64,000 bases of DNA from Caldilineaceae bacterium. Its GTDB lineage: Bacteria; Chloroflexota; Anaerolineae; Caldilineales; Caldilineaceae. The notes beneath the pieces were generated by a model that was given only the letters and a program-made list of their open reading frames with translations, was not told the DNA's origin and searched no databases. The position numbers and the translations under genes were made by a program. Shown one piece after another: positions 43,839 to 52,136 of this stretch (position 1 is its first letter; the number at the start of each line of letters is the position of its first letter). The stretch spans positions 1-64,000 of the forward strand of contig JAPKMW010000015.1 of NCBI GenBank assembly GCA_026645575.1, read 5' to 3'.

Positions 43839-44756
43839 ATGTATCCAACAAATTCTGCAACCCGCCCCCACCAACCCCAACGCCAAATGAGCGACCGGGC
43901 GATCCAGTGGACCTTTATTGCGCCCACCTTGATCCTGCTCTTTTTGTTTAACATTTTTCCGCTCTTTTATAGCCTCTATTTGAGCTTTACCGACTATTCA
44001 GCCATTGCCGGCCCTGATCCGGTGTGGGTTGGTTTTCAAAATTTCGGGCGGCTGCTCAATGATCCGCAGATGTGGAAATATTTCGCCACGACGGGGCGCT
44101 TTGCCTTCCTCTCGGTGGGCTTGCAGACGATTATCGGCTTTGCTATGGCGCTCATGCTGCGCGAAAAGTTTAATGGCAGTGGCATCATCACCACGCTGAT
44201 CCTGGTGCCGATGATGTTGTCGCCGGTGGTGGTTGGCTTTTTCTGGAAGCTGCTCTTCAACCCCTCCTTTGGCATTTTGAACTACATGCTGGGCTACCCG
44301 GCCGGCAAAGGCCCCGATTGGCTGGCCGAACCGGTGCTGGCGCTCTGGGCGATTGTGATCGTCGATGTCTGGATGTGGAGCCCCTTTGTTATGTTGCTTT
44401 GCCTCTCCGGTCTCAACGCCATCCCCGATTATCTCTATGAAGCCGCCGCCATCGACCGGGCCAGTGGTTGGTTCCAATTCTGGCGTATTACGCTACCGCA
44501 GGTAATGCCGCTGTTGCTCATCGCCGTCCTTTTCCGCACCATTGAAGCCTTCAAAAGCTTTGATCTCGTCATGGGGCTGACCGGCGGCGGCCCCGGTGAT
44601 GCAACCGAACTGGTGGCGGTCAACCTTTATCGCATTGCCTTTCAGGGGCAATGGCGCACCGGCTATGCCAGCGCCCTGGCCTATATCATCCTGGTGGTCA
44701 TCATCGCCATCAGCAATGTTTATATTCGGAATTTGAACAAGGTGCGTGAGGGGTAG
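43839..44756 (+). CDS. Sugar ABC transporter permease 1 (MalF-like)
   Basis: A 305-residue protein with six membrane helices and the EAA loop YLYEAAAIDRASGWFQFWRIT-like motif ending LPQVMPLL. The helix before the C-terminus is followed by NVYIRNLNKV. It pairs with permease 2 to form the membrane channel for the lipoprotein at 40623. Start: ATG 43839. An internal ATG (residue 17) is also possible. Confidence 0.92.
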   Translation: MYPTNSATRPHQPQRQMSDRAIQWTFIAPTLILLFLFNIFPLFYSLYLSFTDYSAIAGPDPVWVGFQNFGRLLNDPQMWKYFATTGRFAFLSVGLQTIIGFAMALMLREKFNGSGIITTLILVPMMLSPVVVGFFWKLLFNPSFGILNYMLGYPAGKGPDWLAEPVLALWAIVIVDVWMWSPFVMLLCLSGLNAIPDYLYEAAAIDRASGWFQFWRITLPQVMPLLLIAVLFRTIEAFKSFDLVMGLTGGGPGDATELVAVNLYRIAFQGQWRTGYASALAYIILVVIIAISNVYIRNLNKVREG

Positions 44757-44764
44757 CGGGTGGT

Positions 44765-44792
44765 GAGTTACGAGTTACGAGTTACGAGTTAC
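44765..44792. repeat. Four tandem GAGTTAC heptamers
   Basis: Four exact copies of GAGTTAC (44765-44771, -44778, -44785, -44792) followed by GAATC lie in the 60-bp gap between the two permease genes. Unlike the copy at 53039-53105 there is no facing inverted arm, so it is a pure direct array. Confidence 0.95.
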
Positions 44793-44825
44793 GAATCATA
44801 CAATTAGCATGAAGTGAGAGAAGCA

Positions 44826-45830
44826 ATGGCTGTTGCGGATAAACTTGCGCCGGTTAGTGAACGGGGCGTTAATTACTCGACCAGAGTGGATAAAATTAGT
44901 ACCCAGGCACAGGTGGTGCGTTGGGTGCAGATTGTGCTGGCTGTGGTCGTGGCTGTGGTCATGTTGATCCCCGTTTACTGGATGGGCGCGACAGCGTTCA
45001 AAGAGCGCGCCGACGTGATTGCGGTGCCGCCGAAGGTGGTCTTCACACCGACGCTCGAAGGGTTTATTAACCTGCTGACCGATCGTTCCGTGTTGAACGC
45101 CGCGCGTATCAGGCGGTTGCAAGCCCGCATCGACGAGTTGACCTGGTATGAAAAGATCGCCCTGGCCGGTGGTCAACAGATCACCGGCATGAGCGCCAAC
45201 GCGTCGCGCCTGTTGAATTCCTTCATTATTGCTGGCGTCTCGACGGTTCTGGCCGTGGTGCTGGGATTGCTGGCCGCCTATGCCTTTAGCCGTTTCAAGG
45301 TGCCGGGCGAGTCCGATTGGCTCTTCTTTATTCTCAGCACGCGCATGTTACCGCCGGTGGTGGTGACGATTCCGATCTTTTTGATGTACCGCGAACTGGG
45401 GTTGCATGATACGCACCTGGGCTTGATCCTGCTCTACACGGTTTTCAATCTTTCGCTCACCGTCTGGCTGCTCAAAGGTTTTATGGATGAGATCCCGCGT
45501 GAATATGAAGACGCGGCGATGGTCGATGGCTATACGCGTCTCCAAGCCTTTCGCAAAGTGGTGCTGCCCCAAGCCGCCACCGGCATCGCCGCCACCACGG
45601 TCTTTTCACTCATCTTTGCCTGGAATGAATATGCCTTTGCCCTGATGCTCACCAGTGACAACGCCCGCACCGCCCCGCCCACCATCCCCACCATCCTCGG
45701 TCGCGGCGGTATGGAATGGGGCGCGATTGCAGCAGGTTCGCTCGGCTTTTTAATTCCCGTTGTGATTGTCACGTTTGTTCTGCGTAAACACCTGCTTCGT
45801 GGGGTGACGTTTGGGGCGATTCGCCAATAA
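44826..45830 (+). CDS. Sugar ABC transporter permease 2 (MalG-like)
   Basis: Start at ATG 44826; an in-frame GTG lies 12 bp upstream. About 334 residues with six helices. The EAA loop is clear (YEDAAMVDGYTRLQAFRKV, then LPQAATGIAATTVF). A periplasmic insert of about 60 residues between helices 1 and 2 (LLTDRSVLNAARIRRLQAR) is longer than in most MalG proteins. It forms a heterodimer with permease 1 by family rule. An AT-rich insert follows before the ATPase genes. Confidence 0.92.
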   Translation: MAVADKLAPVSERGVNYSTRVDKISTQAQVVRWVQIVLAVVVAVVMLIPVYWMGATAFKERADVIAVPPKVVFTPTLEGFINLLTDRSVLNAARIRRLQARIDELTWYEKIALAGGQQITGMSANASRLLNSFIIAGVSTVLAVVLGLLAAYAFSRFKVPGESDWLFFILSTRMLPPVVVTIPIFLMYRELGLHDTHLGLILLYTVFNLSLTVWLLKGFMDEIPREYEDAAMVDGYTRLQAFRKVVLPQAATGIAATTVFSLIFAWNEYAFALMLTSDNARTAPPTIPTILGRGGMEWGAIAAGSLGFLIPVVIVTFVLRKHLLRGVTFGAIRQ

Positions 45831-45834
45831 GCCA

Positions 45835-45865
45835 GTTAACACGGATAGGGAGGAACACTGATAAT
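45835..45865 (+). repeat. GTTAACACGG element, forward copy A
   Basis: GTTAACACGGATAGGGAGGA followed by ACACTGATAAT begins 4 bp after the permease stop. It is the outermost left copy of the family that brackets the GxxExxY gene. Confidence 0.85.
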
Positions 45866-45924
45866 CAAGAAGGATATTCTTCCGATTCATTTTGTTGACG
45901 TAAACCAGGATAATAAAAAGCGAA
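45866..45924 (+). other. Possible coding remnant between repeat copies A and B
   Basis: One frame reads KKDILPIHFVDVNQDNKKRS and stops at the start of copy B. It looks like the end of a protein, but nothing upstream supports it. It could be the relic of an earlier passenger gene, or chance. Confidence 0.25.
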
Positions 45925-46006
45925 GTTAACACGGATAGGGAAAAACACGGATAATACCATATTGTATGAAAAATAATTATCGGTGTTCCTCCCTATCCGT
46001 GTTAAC
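45925..46006. repeat. GTTAACACGG element, hairpin copies B and C
   Basis: Forward copy B (45925-45955) and reverse copy C (45976-46006) form a 31-bp inverted repeat with a few mismatches and a 20-nt loop. Copy C ends 28 bp before the GxxExxY start codon. Confidence 0.9.
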
Positions 46007-46034
46007 TGAAAATATGTACAGATGAAGGTAGGTT

Positions 46035-46856
46035 GTGCGACGCGATAGGATAACTTTATTACGACATGGCGATAAAACACAGAAATTACTTGGGTTGATC
46101 TTTCGGGTACGTAATGAGTTGAAAGCTGGTTGGTCTGAAGATGTTTATCATCAAGCCTTACTAAGGTTATGTGAAGCCGAAGACGTGCCAGTAGTGACAA
46201 AACCACGAACTGTAATGCTTCACCGTGGCGTCGAGATCCATATCTTTGAACCGGACTTAATTGTGTGGGATTTGATTATACTGGAACTGAAAGCGCTTGC
46301 TTATCAAACCCAATTTACCGGAGAACAATATGCACAACTCATTCATTATCTGAAATACTATGGCAAAGATCTTGGCCTGCTGATTAACATTGCGCCTAAA
46401 CGCGTACAAACAAAGCGTATTATTTGGGATGAACCAGTTTTGGATCTTCAGGAAGAGTATGAGCGAATCATACCATTATTATCTGAACAAGATCGGCCAT
46501 CTTTACGCCAAATTAGAGAATGTATTCTCACCATTGGCCGACAATATGGTCTGGGCTATCCAGAAAGTGTTTATCGAAAATTGATCCTTGTGGAAGCAAT
46601 GAGTTGTGGTATAAATTGTGTGGCAGAAGTCGAAATCCCCGTGCTTTGGAATGGAGAGCGAATTGCCGGGCAAAAAACACAACACATTTTGATGGAGAAT
46701 AAATTCTTGATTCACCTTCGTTCCTTACTTGATTATCCAACCGAATATGATTTTACTCGGCTAAAAACCTACCTGGCTTCTTTGCACTTATCCATTGGCT
46801 TGGTAATCAATTTTGGCCGCGAGCAGTTACAAATTCATGGCGTTAGCGCCAAATAA
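46035..46856 (+). CDS. Tandem GxxExxY-domain protein (PD-(D/E)XK-like nuclease)
   Basis: A 273-residue protein starting at GTG 46035 with AAGGTAGG upstream. It contains two GxxExxY domains. The first has GWSEDVY at residues 32-38 and a nuclease-like site with PD near residue 76 and ELK about ten residues later. The second has GYPESVY at residues 174-180 but lacks the PD...ExK residues. Usual family members have a single domain of about 125 residues. The gene is AT-rich, lies between the permease and ATPase genes of a sugar operon, and is flanked on both sides by copies of one repeat. Function in the family is unknown. Confidence 0.85.
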   Translation: MRRDRITLLRHGDKTQKLLGLIFRVRNELKAGWSEDVYHQALLRLCEAEDVPVVTKPRTVMLHRGVEIHIFEPDLIVWDLIILELKALAYQTQFTGEQYAQLIHYLKYYGKDLGLLINIAPKRVQTKRIIWDEPVLDLQEEYERIIPLLSEQDRPSLRQIRECILTIGRQYGLGYPESVYRKLILVEAMSCGINCVAEVEIPVLWNGERIAGQKTQHILMENKFLIHLRSLLDYPTEYDFTRLKTYLASLHLSIGLVINFGREQLQIHGVSAK

Positions 46857-46861
46857 AAAAT

Positions 46862-46889
46862 ATCCGTGTTCCTCCCTATCCGTGTTAAC
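46862..46889 (-). repeat. GTTAACACGG element, reverse copy D
   Basis: A reverse copy starting 5 bp after the GxxExxY stop and ending 5 bp before the ATG of the ABC ATPase gene. Copies A and B with D thus bracket the GxxExxY gene in inverted orientation. Confidence 0.88.
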
Positions 46890-46894
46890 TATCT

Positions 46895-48148
46895 ATGGCA
46901 CAAATAGAACTACGTCAAGTTACGAAAAAATTTGGGGATGCCTACGCCGTCAAGCCGGTTGATCTGACGATCAATGACGGCGAGTTTGTCGTGTTGCTTG
47001 GCCCCTCTGGCTGCGGCAAGACGACGACATTGCGCATGATCTCCGGCCTAGAAGCGGTGAGCAGCGGGCAGATTTTGATCAATGGCCGCGATGTCACCTG
47101 GAACCATCCCAGCGACCGCGACATTGCGTTTGTCTTCCAGTTCTTTGCGCTCTACCCCCACATGACCGTGCGCCAGAATATTGCCTTTACCCTGGAAGCG
47201 CAAAAGGTGGCGCGCAGCGAGGTTGACCAGCGGGTGGGCGATGTGGCGAAATTGCTGCAGATTGAACATCTGCTGCATCGGCGTCCCAAAGCGTTAAGTG
47301 GTGGCGACAAGCAACGTGTCGCCCTGGCTCGCGCCCTCGTGCGGCGACCGGCAGCCTTTCTGATGGATGAACCGCTGGGCGCACTCGACGCCGATTTTCG
47401 CGCCGTCATGCGCGCTGAGATCAAACGGCTCCACCTGGCTCAACACGCCACCACCGTCTATGTCACCCACGACCAGATCGAAGCAATGGCGATGAGCGAC
47501 CGCATTGTTGTGATGTCGGCGGCGGTGGTGCAACAGGTGGGGACGCCGGCGCAGGTCTATTATGACCCCGCCAATCTCTTTGTCGCCCGCTTTATCGGCA
47601 GCCCCGGCATGAATCTGATCCCTGGGCGGTTGGTCAACGGTTTGGTGCAATTGCCGGGGGGCAACCAATACACCCCGCCGGAGCAATGGCGCAATCGACT
47701 GGCCCAAGGCTTGAGCAGCGACGAAGTGATCCTCGGTTTTCGACCAGAAGCCGCCCGCATCAAAGCCGACGGCGCATTCAAGACACAGGTCTACGCCGAT
47801 GATCTCTACGGCGCCTATTCCATGCTCCACCTGGCGCTCGACGGCGAACAGGCGACGGCGATGGCCCATATTCGCGCCGAACGGGACAATCTACACAAAA
47901 TCGGTGAGACGTTGGGCTTTGACCTGGAGCCGAGCATGGTGCGCTTCTTTGATCCCAAAACCGAATTAGCGGTAACTGTTGAAGATAAGCGTACACCGGC
48001 TGCGCCCGCATCAACGGCGAAACCGGCTAAGACAAGCCCGATCACATCCGCACCGCCAGCACAAGCAACTAGCAATAAGAATGCAAGCAATCCCAAGGCG
48101 AAGGCATCCAGCAAACAACAGTCAAGCAACAAACGCAAGAAACGGTAG
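46895..48148 (+). CDS. Sugar ABC ATPase 1 (MalK/UgpC-like) with basic tail
   Basis: A 417-residue protein with Walker A GPSGCGKTT, signature LSGGDKQRVALARAL, Walker B FLMDEPLGALDAD, a His switch in TVYVTHDQIEAM, and a C-terminal TOBE-like regulatory domain to about residue 360. The last 55 residues are a low-complexity Ala/Pro/Ser/Lys tail ending in KRKKR, unusual in this family. It energises the transporter encoded upstream. The start follows repeat copy D by 5 bp, so its ribosome-binding site lies within or next to the element. Confidence 0.92.
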   Translation: MAQIELRQVTKKFGDAYAVKPVDLTINDGEFVVLLGPSGCGKTTTLRMISGLEAVSSGQILINGRDVTWNHPSDRDIAFVFQFFALYPHMTVRQNIAFTLEAQKVARSEVDQRVGDVAKLLQIEHLLHRRPKALSGGDKQRVALARALVRRPAAFLMDEPLGALDADFRAVMRAEIKRLHLAQHATTVYVTHDQIEAMAMSDRIVVMSAAVVQQVGTPAQVYYDPANLFVARFIGSPGMNLIPGRLVNGLVQLPGGNQYTPPEQWRNRLAQGLSSDEVILGFRPEAARIKADGAFKTQVYADDLYGAYSMLHLALDGEQATAMAHIRAERDNLHKIGETLGFDLEPSMVRFFDPKTELAVTVEDKRTPAAPASTAKPAKTSPITSAPPAQATSNKNASNPKAKASSKQQSSNKRKKR

Positions 48149-48181
48149 TGTTCTGTCAATGAAGTAATGATCGGCTCGCCC

Positions 48182-48269
48182 GTCCCATAGGGACGATTGC
48201 GTTTAGGATAGAGAGGGTATGGCTTTTCAGCTCTTTCTTTCCAGCTAAACTCAACTGTCCCTACGGGAC
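48182..48269. repeat. GTAGGGAC/GTTTAG-family hairpin between ATPase genes
   Basis: Arms 48182-48206 and 48245-48269 match at about 20 of 25 positions around a 38-nt loop. The right arm (CTAAACTCAACTGTCCCTAC) closely matches the 28866-28917 palindrome, while the left arm has diverged. Confidence 0.75.
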
Positions 48270-48352
48270 AAAAGCATACGATCATTCGGCTGCGCCCATT
48301 TCTTCGGCAAAACATGAACTTGTAATCCTGAGCGGAAAGCGACAAAGTACCA

Positions 48353-49405
48353 GTGGCAACTGTGGCATTACGCAACATCACTAAACATTTTCGGGGCATC
48401 CCGGCGCTGCAAGACATTTCCTTTGAGATTGCCGACGGCGAATTTTTTGTGTTGCTCGGCCCCACCGGCGCGGGCAAAACGACCACCTTGCGCGTCATCG
48501 CCGGACTGGAAAAACAGGAGAGCGGATCGGTTCTCTTTGACGGCGAAGCCGTTGACGCCCGTTCGCCGGCAGAGCGCGATATTGCTTTTGTCTTTCAACA
48601 ATATTCACTCTACCCGACCATGTCGGTCTATGACAATCTCGCGTTTCCCCTCCGGTCGCCGCTGCGCAAAACGCCGGAAGCTGAAATCAAGCGCCGGGTG
48701 ACGGAAGCGGCAGAAAAGCTGCGCATCACCCATCTGCTCGAACGCAAGACGGCGCGCCTCTCCGGTGGCGAGATGCAGCGGGTGTCGATTGGTCGCGCCA
48801 TTGTGCGCGAACCGCGCATCTTTCTCATGGATGAGCCGCTTTCCAACCTGGATGCCAAGTTGCGCGAATCATTGCGCATCGAACTGGTGCATATCCAAAA
48901 GACCCAACAGAGTACCACGCTCTACGTCACTCATGATCAGGTCGAAGCGCTCACCCTGGCCGACCGAATCGCGGTGTTGCGCCAAGGGCGGGTGATCCAA
49001 GTCGGGACGCCGCAGGATATTTATGACCGACCGGCCAATGTCTTTGTGGCGCAATTGGTTGGCTCGCCGCGCATCAACCTGCTGCCGGCCACCACCGCCA
49101 ATGGCGCCATCCACCTGCAACAAAGCCCGATCCGCTTGTCCACCGGTGGCCAACAGTTACCGGACTCGTTGACGGTTGGCGTGCGCCCCGAAGATGTCCA
49201 ACCGCAACCCGATGGCGCCTTTCCCGGTGAAATTGCTTTGATTGAGCCGCTAGGCGTCGAGACGATTTTACACCTGCGCAGCGGTGATCAACGGTTGCTC
49301 AGCCTGGTCTCCGGCATGAGTTCCTGGCGCTTGGGTGACACGCTGCGCTTTAATATCAACCGTGATCGTCTGCACTATTTTGATACAACCGGGGTACGCT
49401 TATAG
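48353..49405 (+). CDS. Sugar ABC ATPase 2 (MalK/UgpC-like)
   Basis: A 350-residue protein starting at GTG 48353. Motifs: Walker A GPTGAGKTT, signature LSGGEMQRVSIGRAI, Walker B FLMDEPLSNLDAK, switch TLYVTHDQVEAL, followed by a TOBE domain (GVRPEDVQPQPDGAF). It is closer to the family consensus than ATPase 1 and probably forms a heterodimer with it. Two adjacent MalK genes in one sugar operon occur in several Chloroflexota-type loci (general impression, not checked). Confidence 0.92.
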   Translation: MATVALRNITKHFRGIPALQDISFEIADGEFFVLLGPTGAGKTTTLRVIAGLEKQESGSVLFDGEAVDARSPAERDIAFVFQQYSLYPTMSVYDNLAFPLRSPLRKTPEAEIKRRVTEAAEKLRITHLLERKTARLSGGEMQRVSIGRAIVREPRIFLMDEPLSNLDAKLRESLRIELVHIQKTQQSTTLYVTHDQVEALTLADRIAVLRQGRVIQVGTPQDIYDRPANVFVAQLVGSPRINLLPATTANGAIHLQQSPIRLSTGGQQLPDSLTVGVRPEDVQPQPDGAFPGEIALIEPLGVETILHLRSGDQRLLSLVSGMSSWRLGDTLRFNINRDRLHYFDTTGVRL

Positions 49406-49470
49406 TTAACACGGATAGGGAGGAACACTGATTTTAAGAAATATCAGTGTTCCTCCCTATCCGTGTTAAC
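49405..49470. repeat. Perfect 28-bp hairpin, GTTAACACGG element without a gene
   Basis: Arms 49405-49432 and 49443-49470 are exact complements around a 10-nt loop. Each arm starts GTTAACACGGATAGGGAGGA and continues ACACTGAT. It overlaps the last base of the ATPase 2 stop. It matches the copies around the GxxExxY gene 3 kb away but contains no gene. Confidence 0.93.
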
Positions 49471-49497
49471 TTGATTTTGTTCTGGTAAGGGAAGAGT

Positions 49498-49791
49498 ATG
49501 AACGCACTCTATTTTATTCTAGGCTTTCTGGTTATTTTGGGCCTATTTATTACTTTCATCCGTTGGGTCTCCCATCGTTTGAGTTACAAAATTGCCGCCG
49601 ACCGCTTTACCCAAATCGAACGGGTGATTATCGCCGGCATTGTGCTAGGCGTGGTCAGCATGTTTCAGCCGTGGCTCTTTGTCGGCTACAAATATGGCTT
49701 TCTCATCTTGCTCTTCTCGACCCTGGCCTTTATTGTCTGGAGCCATGTGACGCCGGCGCCGGCCATTTTTGTCGAAGCTGAGTATGAATAA
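49498..49791 (+). CDS. Small membrane protein of unknown function
   Basis: A 97-residue protein with three hydrophobic segments (ALYFILGFLVILGLFITFI, VIIAGIVLGVVSMF and YGFLILLFSTLAFIVW). A short polar loop separates the first two. Start: ATG 49498 preceded by GGAAGAG. It lies in the transporter operon and may be an accessory membrane subunit, but no family is recognised. Confidence 0.65.
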   Translation: MNALYFILGFLVILGLFITFIRWVSHRLSYKIAADRFTQIERVIIAGIVLGVVSMFQPWLFVGYKYGFLILLFSTLAFIVWSHVTPAPAIFVEAEYE

Positions 49792-49802
49792 CATTGTCAA
49801 AC

Positions 49803-49819
49803 GACGACTGACGACTGAC
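49803..49819. repeat. GACGACT heptamer pair
   Basis: Two exact GACGACT units in tandem plus a partial third (GAC) lie in the gap before the isomerase gene. A GACGACT remnant recurs about 20 bp further on. Too short to be strong alone, but it shares the 7-bp period of the other elements. Confidence 0.45.
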
Positions 49820-49909
49820 CATCGATGGCTGTACCCCGACGACTACTCAGCGGTCGTCTATCGTTTATTGTCATTTATTACCATATAACCCCAAAGGGAG
49901 GAACCACCT

Positions 49910-50806
49910 ATGCATCTCTCCATGCACAACTGGATGCGCGCTGAACCACTGGAAGTCACCGTCCGCCGCTTGGCCAAATACGGTTATGAAAGTATCGAAA
50001 TTAGTGGCGAGCCGGACAAGTACAATACCAAAGAGGTGCGCAAACTGCTGCAGGAACACAACCTGCGTTGCTGGGGCGCCGTCACCTTGATGTTCCCTGG
50101 TCTCTGCTTCCCATCCAAGGATCAGGCGACGCGCGAAAAGACTGTTAAGTATGTCAAAGATTGCATCACCATGATCAAGGAGTTGGAGGGCGAAGAGATC
50201 ACCATCGTCCCCGGCACCGTCGGCAAGGTCAACCCCGATGCGACGCCGGAGCAGGAGTGGCAATGGGCCGTCGATGGCTTGAAGGAATGCTACGCCCACG
50301 GCCAAGCATCCGGCGTCAAACTAGCGCTCGAACCGCTCAACCGCTTTGAAACCTACTTCATCAGCCGTGGCGATCAGGCGTTGGCGTTGGCGGAAGCCGT
50401 TGGCCCTAACTGTGGCGTCTGTCTGGATGCTTTTCACCTCAACATCGAAGAGGCCGACATGTTGGCGACGATTCGCCGCGCCGGCAGCCGTCTCTATGAC
50501 TTCCATGTCGCCGACAATAATCGCCTGGCTTGCGGCATGGGATCGTTGAACTGGTCGGCCATTATCCGCACGCTCAAGTCGATTGGTTATGACGGCGCCA
50601 TCACCGTCGAATTCGTCGCCCCAGTCGATCGGACACCAGCCAACCCTTTCCCCAATGCCGTTGAAAAGAACCCGGTCAACATCAGCGCCGAACAACTCAA
50701 GTTTATTGAAGACCACGGCTCCAGCTTGCTCAGCGAAGAATTTTATGATTGGCTGGTCGGGCGTTGCGCGCAGGTGTTGCTGCCGTTGATTAAAGATTAC
50801 GTGTAA
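49910..50806 (+). CDS. Sugar phosphate isomerase/epimerase (TIM barrel)
   Basis: A 298-residue protein of the AP endonuclease 2-like TIM-barrel family. The likely metal ligands are visible: Glu in LALEPLNRFE, Asp in CLDAFHLN, His in DFHVADN and Glu in ITVEFV. Related enzymes epimerise ketoses (tagatose or psicose 3-epimerase) or isomerise sugar acids. In this operon it probably handles the imported sugar or its oxidised form. Start: ATG 49910 with AAAGGGAGG upstream. Confidence 0.9.
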   Translation: MHLSMHNWMRAEPLEVTVRRLAKYGYESIEISGEPDKYNTKEVRKLLQEHNLRCWGAVTLMFPGLCFPSKDQATREKTVKYVKDCITMIKELEGEEITIVPGTVGKVNPDATPEQEWQWAVDGLKECYAHGQASGVKLALEPLNRFETYFISRGDQALALAEAVGPNCGVCLDAFHLNIEEADMLATIRRAGSRLYDFHVADNNRLACGMGSLNWSAIIRTLKSIGYDGAITVEFVAPVDRTPANPFPNAVEKNPVNISAEQLKFIEDHGSSLLSEEFYDWLVGRCAQVLLPLIKDYV

Positions 50807-50813
50807 GGGTGAA

Positions 50814-50936
50814 GCGTGTTGCGTGTTGCGTGAACTGTATGACGCGCGCTTCACTTCGACGCCGCGTATTTTGCTACACAATTGGTGTCGAATGCGCGAC
50901 CAGCGCCCCCATCAGTTCACGCAACACGTTACACGC
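50814..50936. repeat. GCGTGTT/GCGTGAA heptamer hairpin
   Basis: The left arm has three tandem heptamers (GCGTGTT, GCGTGTT, GCGTGAA; 50814-50834). The right arm at 50913-50936 is the complement of GCGTGTAACGTGTTGCGTGA. The loop is about 75 nt. It fills the gap between the isomerase and enolase-family genes. Confidence 0.8.
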
Positions 50937-50969
50937 TATGGACCACAGTGGATTTAGCGAAGAATACCC

Positions 50970-52136
50970 ATGATCATCACAGACGTTGACGCGGTCTGGC
51001 TCAGTTGCCCGATCCCGTATGAAAAACAGCATGTGTCCGACTTTGGCCGCCTCGCCAGCTTTGACATGACCCTGGTGAAAGTGACCACGGACAAAGGACT
51101 GGTTGGCTATGGCGAGGCGAAAGCCGCCGTGGGCAGCGCCGGCACTTGCGCTTCGCTGGTGGAAGTGGTGCGCCGCGATCTGCGACCAATTTTGTTAGGG
51201 CAGGACCCACGCAACATTGGTCGCCTTTGGGAAATGATGTATAACGGCACGCGCGATCACTACGCCCTGGCCCGTGGCCGTGCTTTTCCGATTCTTGGCC
51301 GCCGCGGCTTGACCATCGCGGCCATGAGCGGTGTTGATATGGCGCTCTGGGATCTGTTGGGCAAAGCGTTGGATGCGCCGGTGGTGCAACTGTTGGGCGG
51401 CCCCATCCGGGCGATCATGCCCGCCTATGCCAGCGGCGGCTGGGCCGATGCCGACAATATTGGCGCCCAACTGCAAAGCTATATCGACCGCGGTGGCTTC
51501 CGAGCGGTGAAAATGCGCGTCGGCGTCATGGATGGCGACGTGGCGACCAGCGTGGCGCGGGTGCGGGCGGCGCGCGCTGGCGTCGGTCCAAAAGTGGACA
51601 TTATGGTCGATGCCCACGGCACCTACAGCGTGCCGGAGGCCAAGCGCTTCTGCCGCGAACTGGAAGATGTGGGCTTGCGCTGGTTTGAAGAGCCGATCAA
51701 CGCTGACAATCGTCACGGCACCGCCGAAGTACGCGCCACCACCAGCATCCCCATTGCTGCTGGTGAAAGCGAATTTACCCGCTTTGATTTTCGCGATCTG
51801 ATCGAAGTACACGCCGTCGATGTCCTTCAACCTGACCTTGCCATCTGCGGCGGCATCACGGAAGGGCGACGCATTGCCGCCTTGGCCGATGCGCACCAAC
51901 TGGAACTGGCCCCTCACTGTTGGGGATCAGCCCTCTCCTTTATGGCCGGCGTGACGCTGGCCTTTACCAGTGCCGCCGCGGTGATCATCGAATTTTCACT
52001 TGGCGCCAATCCGCTGCTCCATGAGTTGGTCGAAGAACCAATGGTTGTCACCGATGGCGTCTTGACGCCGCCAACCCGCCCCGGCTTGGGCGTTACCCCT
52101 CGCCCAGCCTTTATTGAAAAGTACATCCAACCGTGA
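50970..52136 (+). CDS. Enolase-superfamily enzyme (mandelate racemase/muconate lactonising type)
   Basis: A 388-residue protein. N-terminal capping domain, then a barrel with KMRVGV (Lys base), metal ligands in MVDAHG, WFEEPI and AAGESE, and the distal His in APHCWGSAL. This set suits sugar acid dehydratases or racemases. It fits the operon as a dehydratase acting on a sugar acid; the exact acid is unknown. The dehydrogenase gene overlaps its stop by 4 bp. Confidence 0.9.
   Translation: MIITDVDAVWLSCPIPYEKQHVSDFGRLASFDMTLVKVTTDKGLVGYGEAKAAVGSAGTCASLVEVVRRDLRPILLGQDPRNIGRLWEMMYNGTRDHYALARGRAFPILGRRGLTIAAMSGVDMALWDLLGKALDAPVVQLLGGPIRAIMPAYASGGWADADNIGAQLQSYIDRGGFRAVKMRVGVMDGDVATSVARVRAARAGVGPKVDIMVDAHGTYSVPEAKRFCRELEDVGLRWFEEPINADNRHGTAEVRATTSIPIAAGESEFTRFDFRDLIEVHAVDVLQPDLAICGGITEGRRIAALADAHQLELAPHCWGSALSFMAGVTLAFTSAAAVIIEFSLGANPLLHELVEEPMVVTDGVLTPPTRPGLGVTPRPAFIEKYIQP

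Noticed and set aside
44765..44792. GAGTTAC array considered as a sequencing or assembly artefact
   Set aside because: Similar but non-identical arrays occur at independent places (26064, 53039) with matched inverted arms, so a real element is more likely.
47294..47869. Minus-strand ORF opposite ABC ATPase 1
   Set aside because: It mirrors the Walker and signature regions of the ATPase and has no independent evidence.
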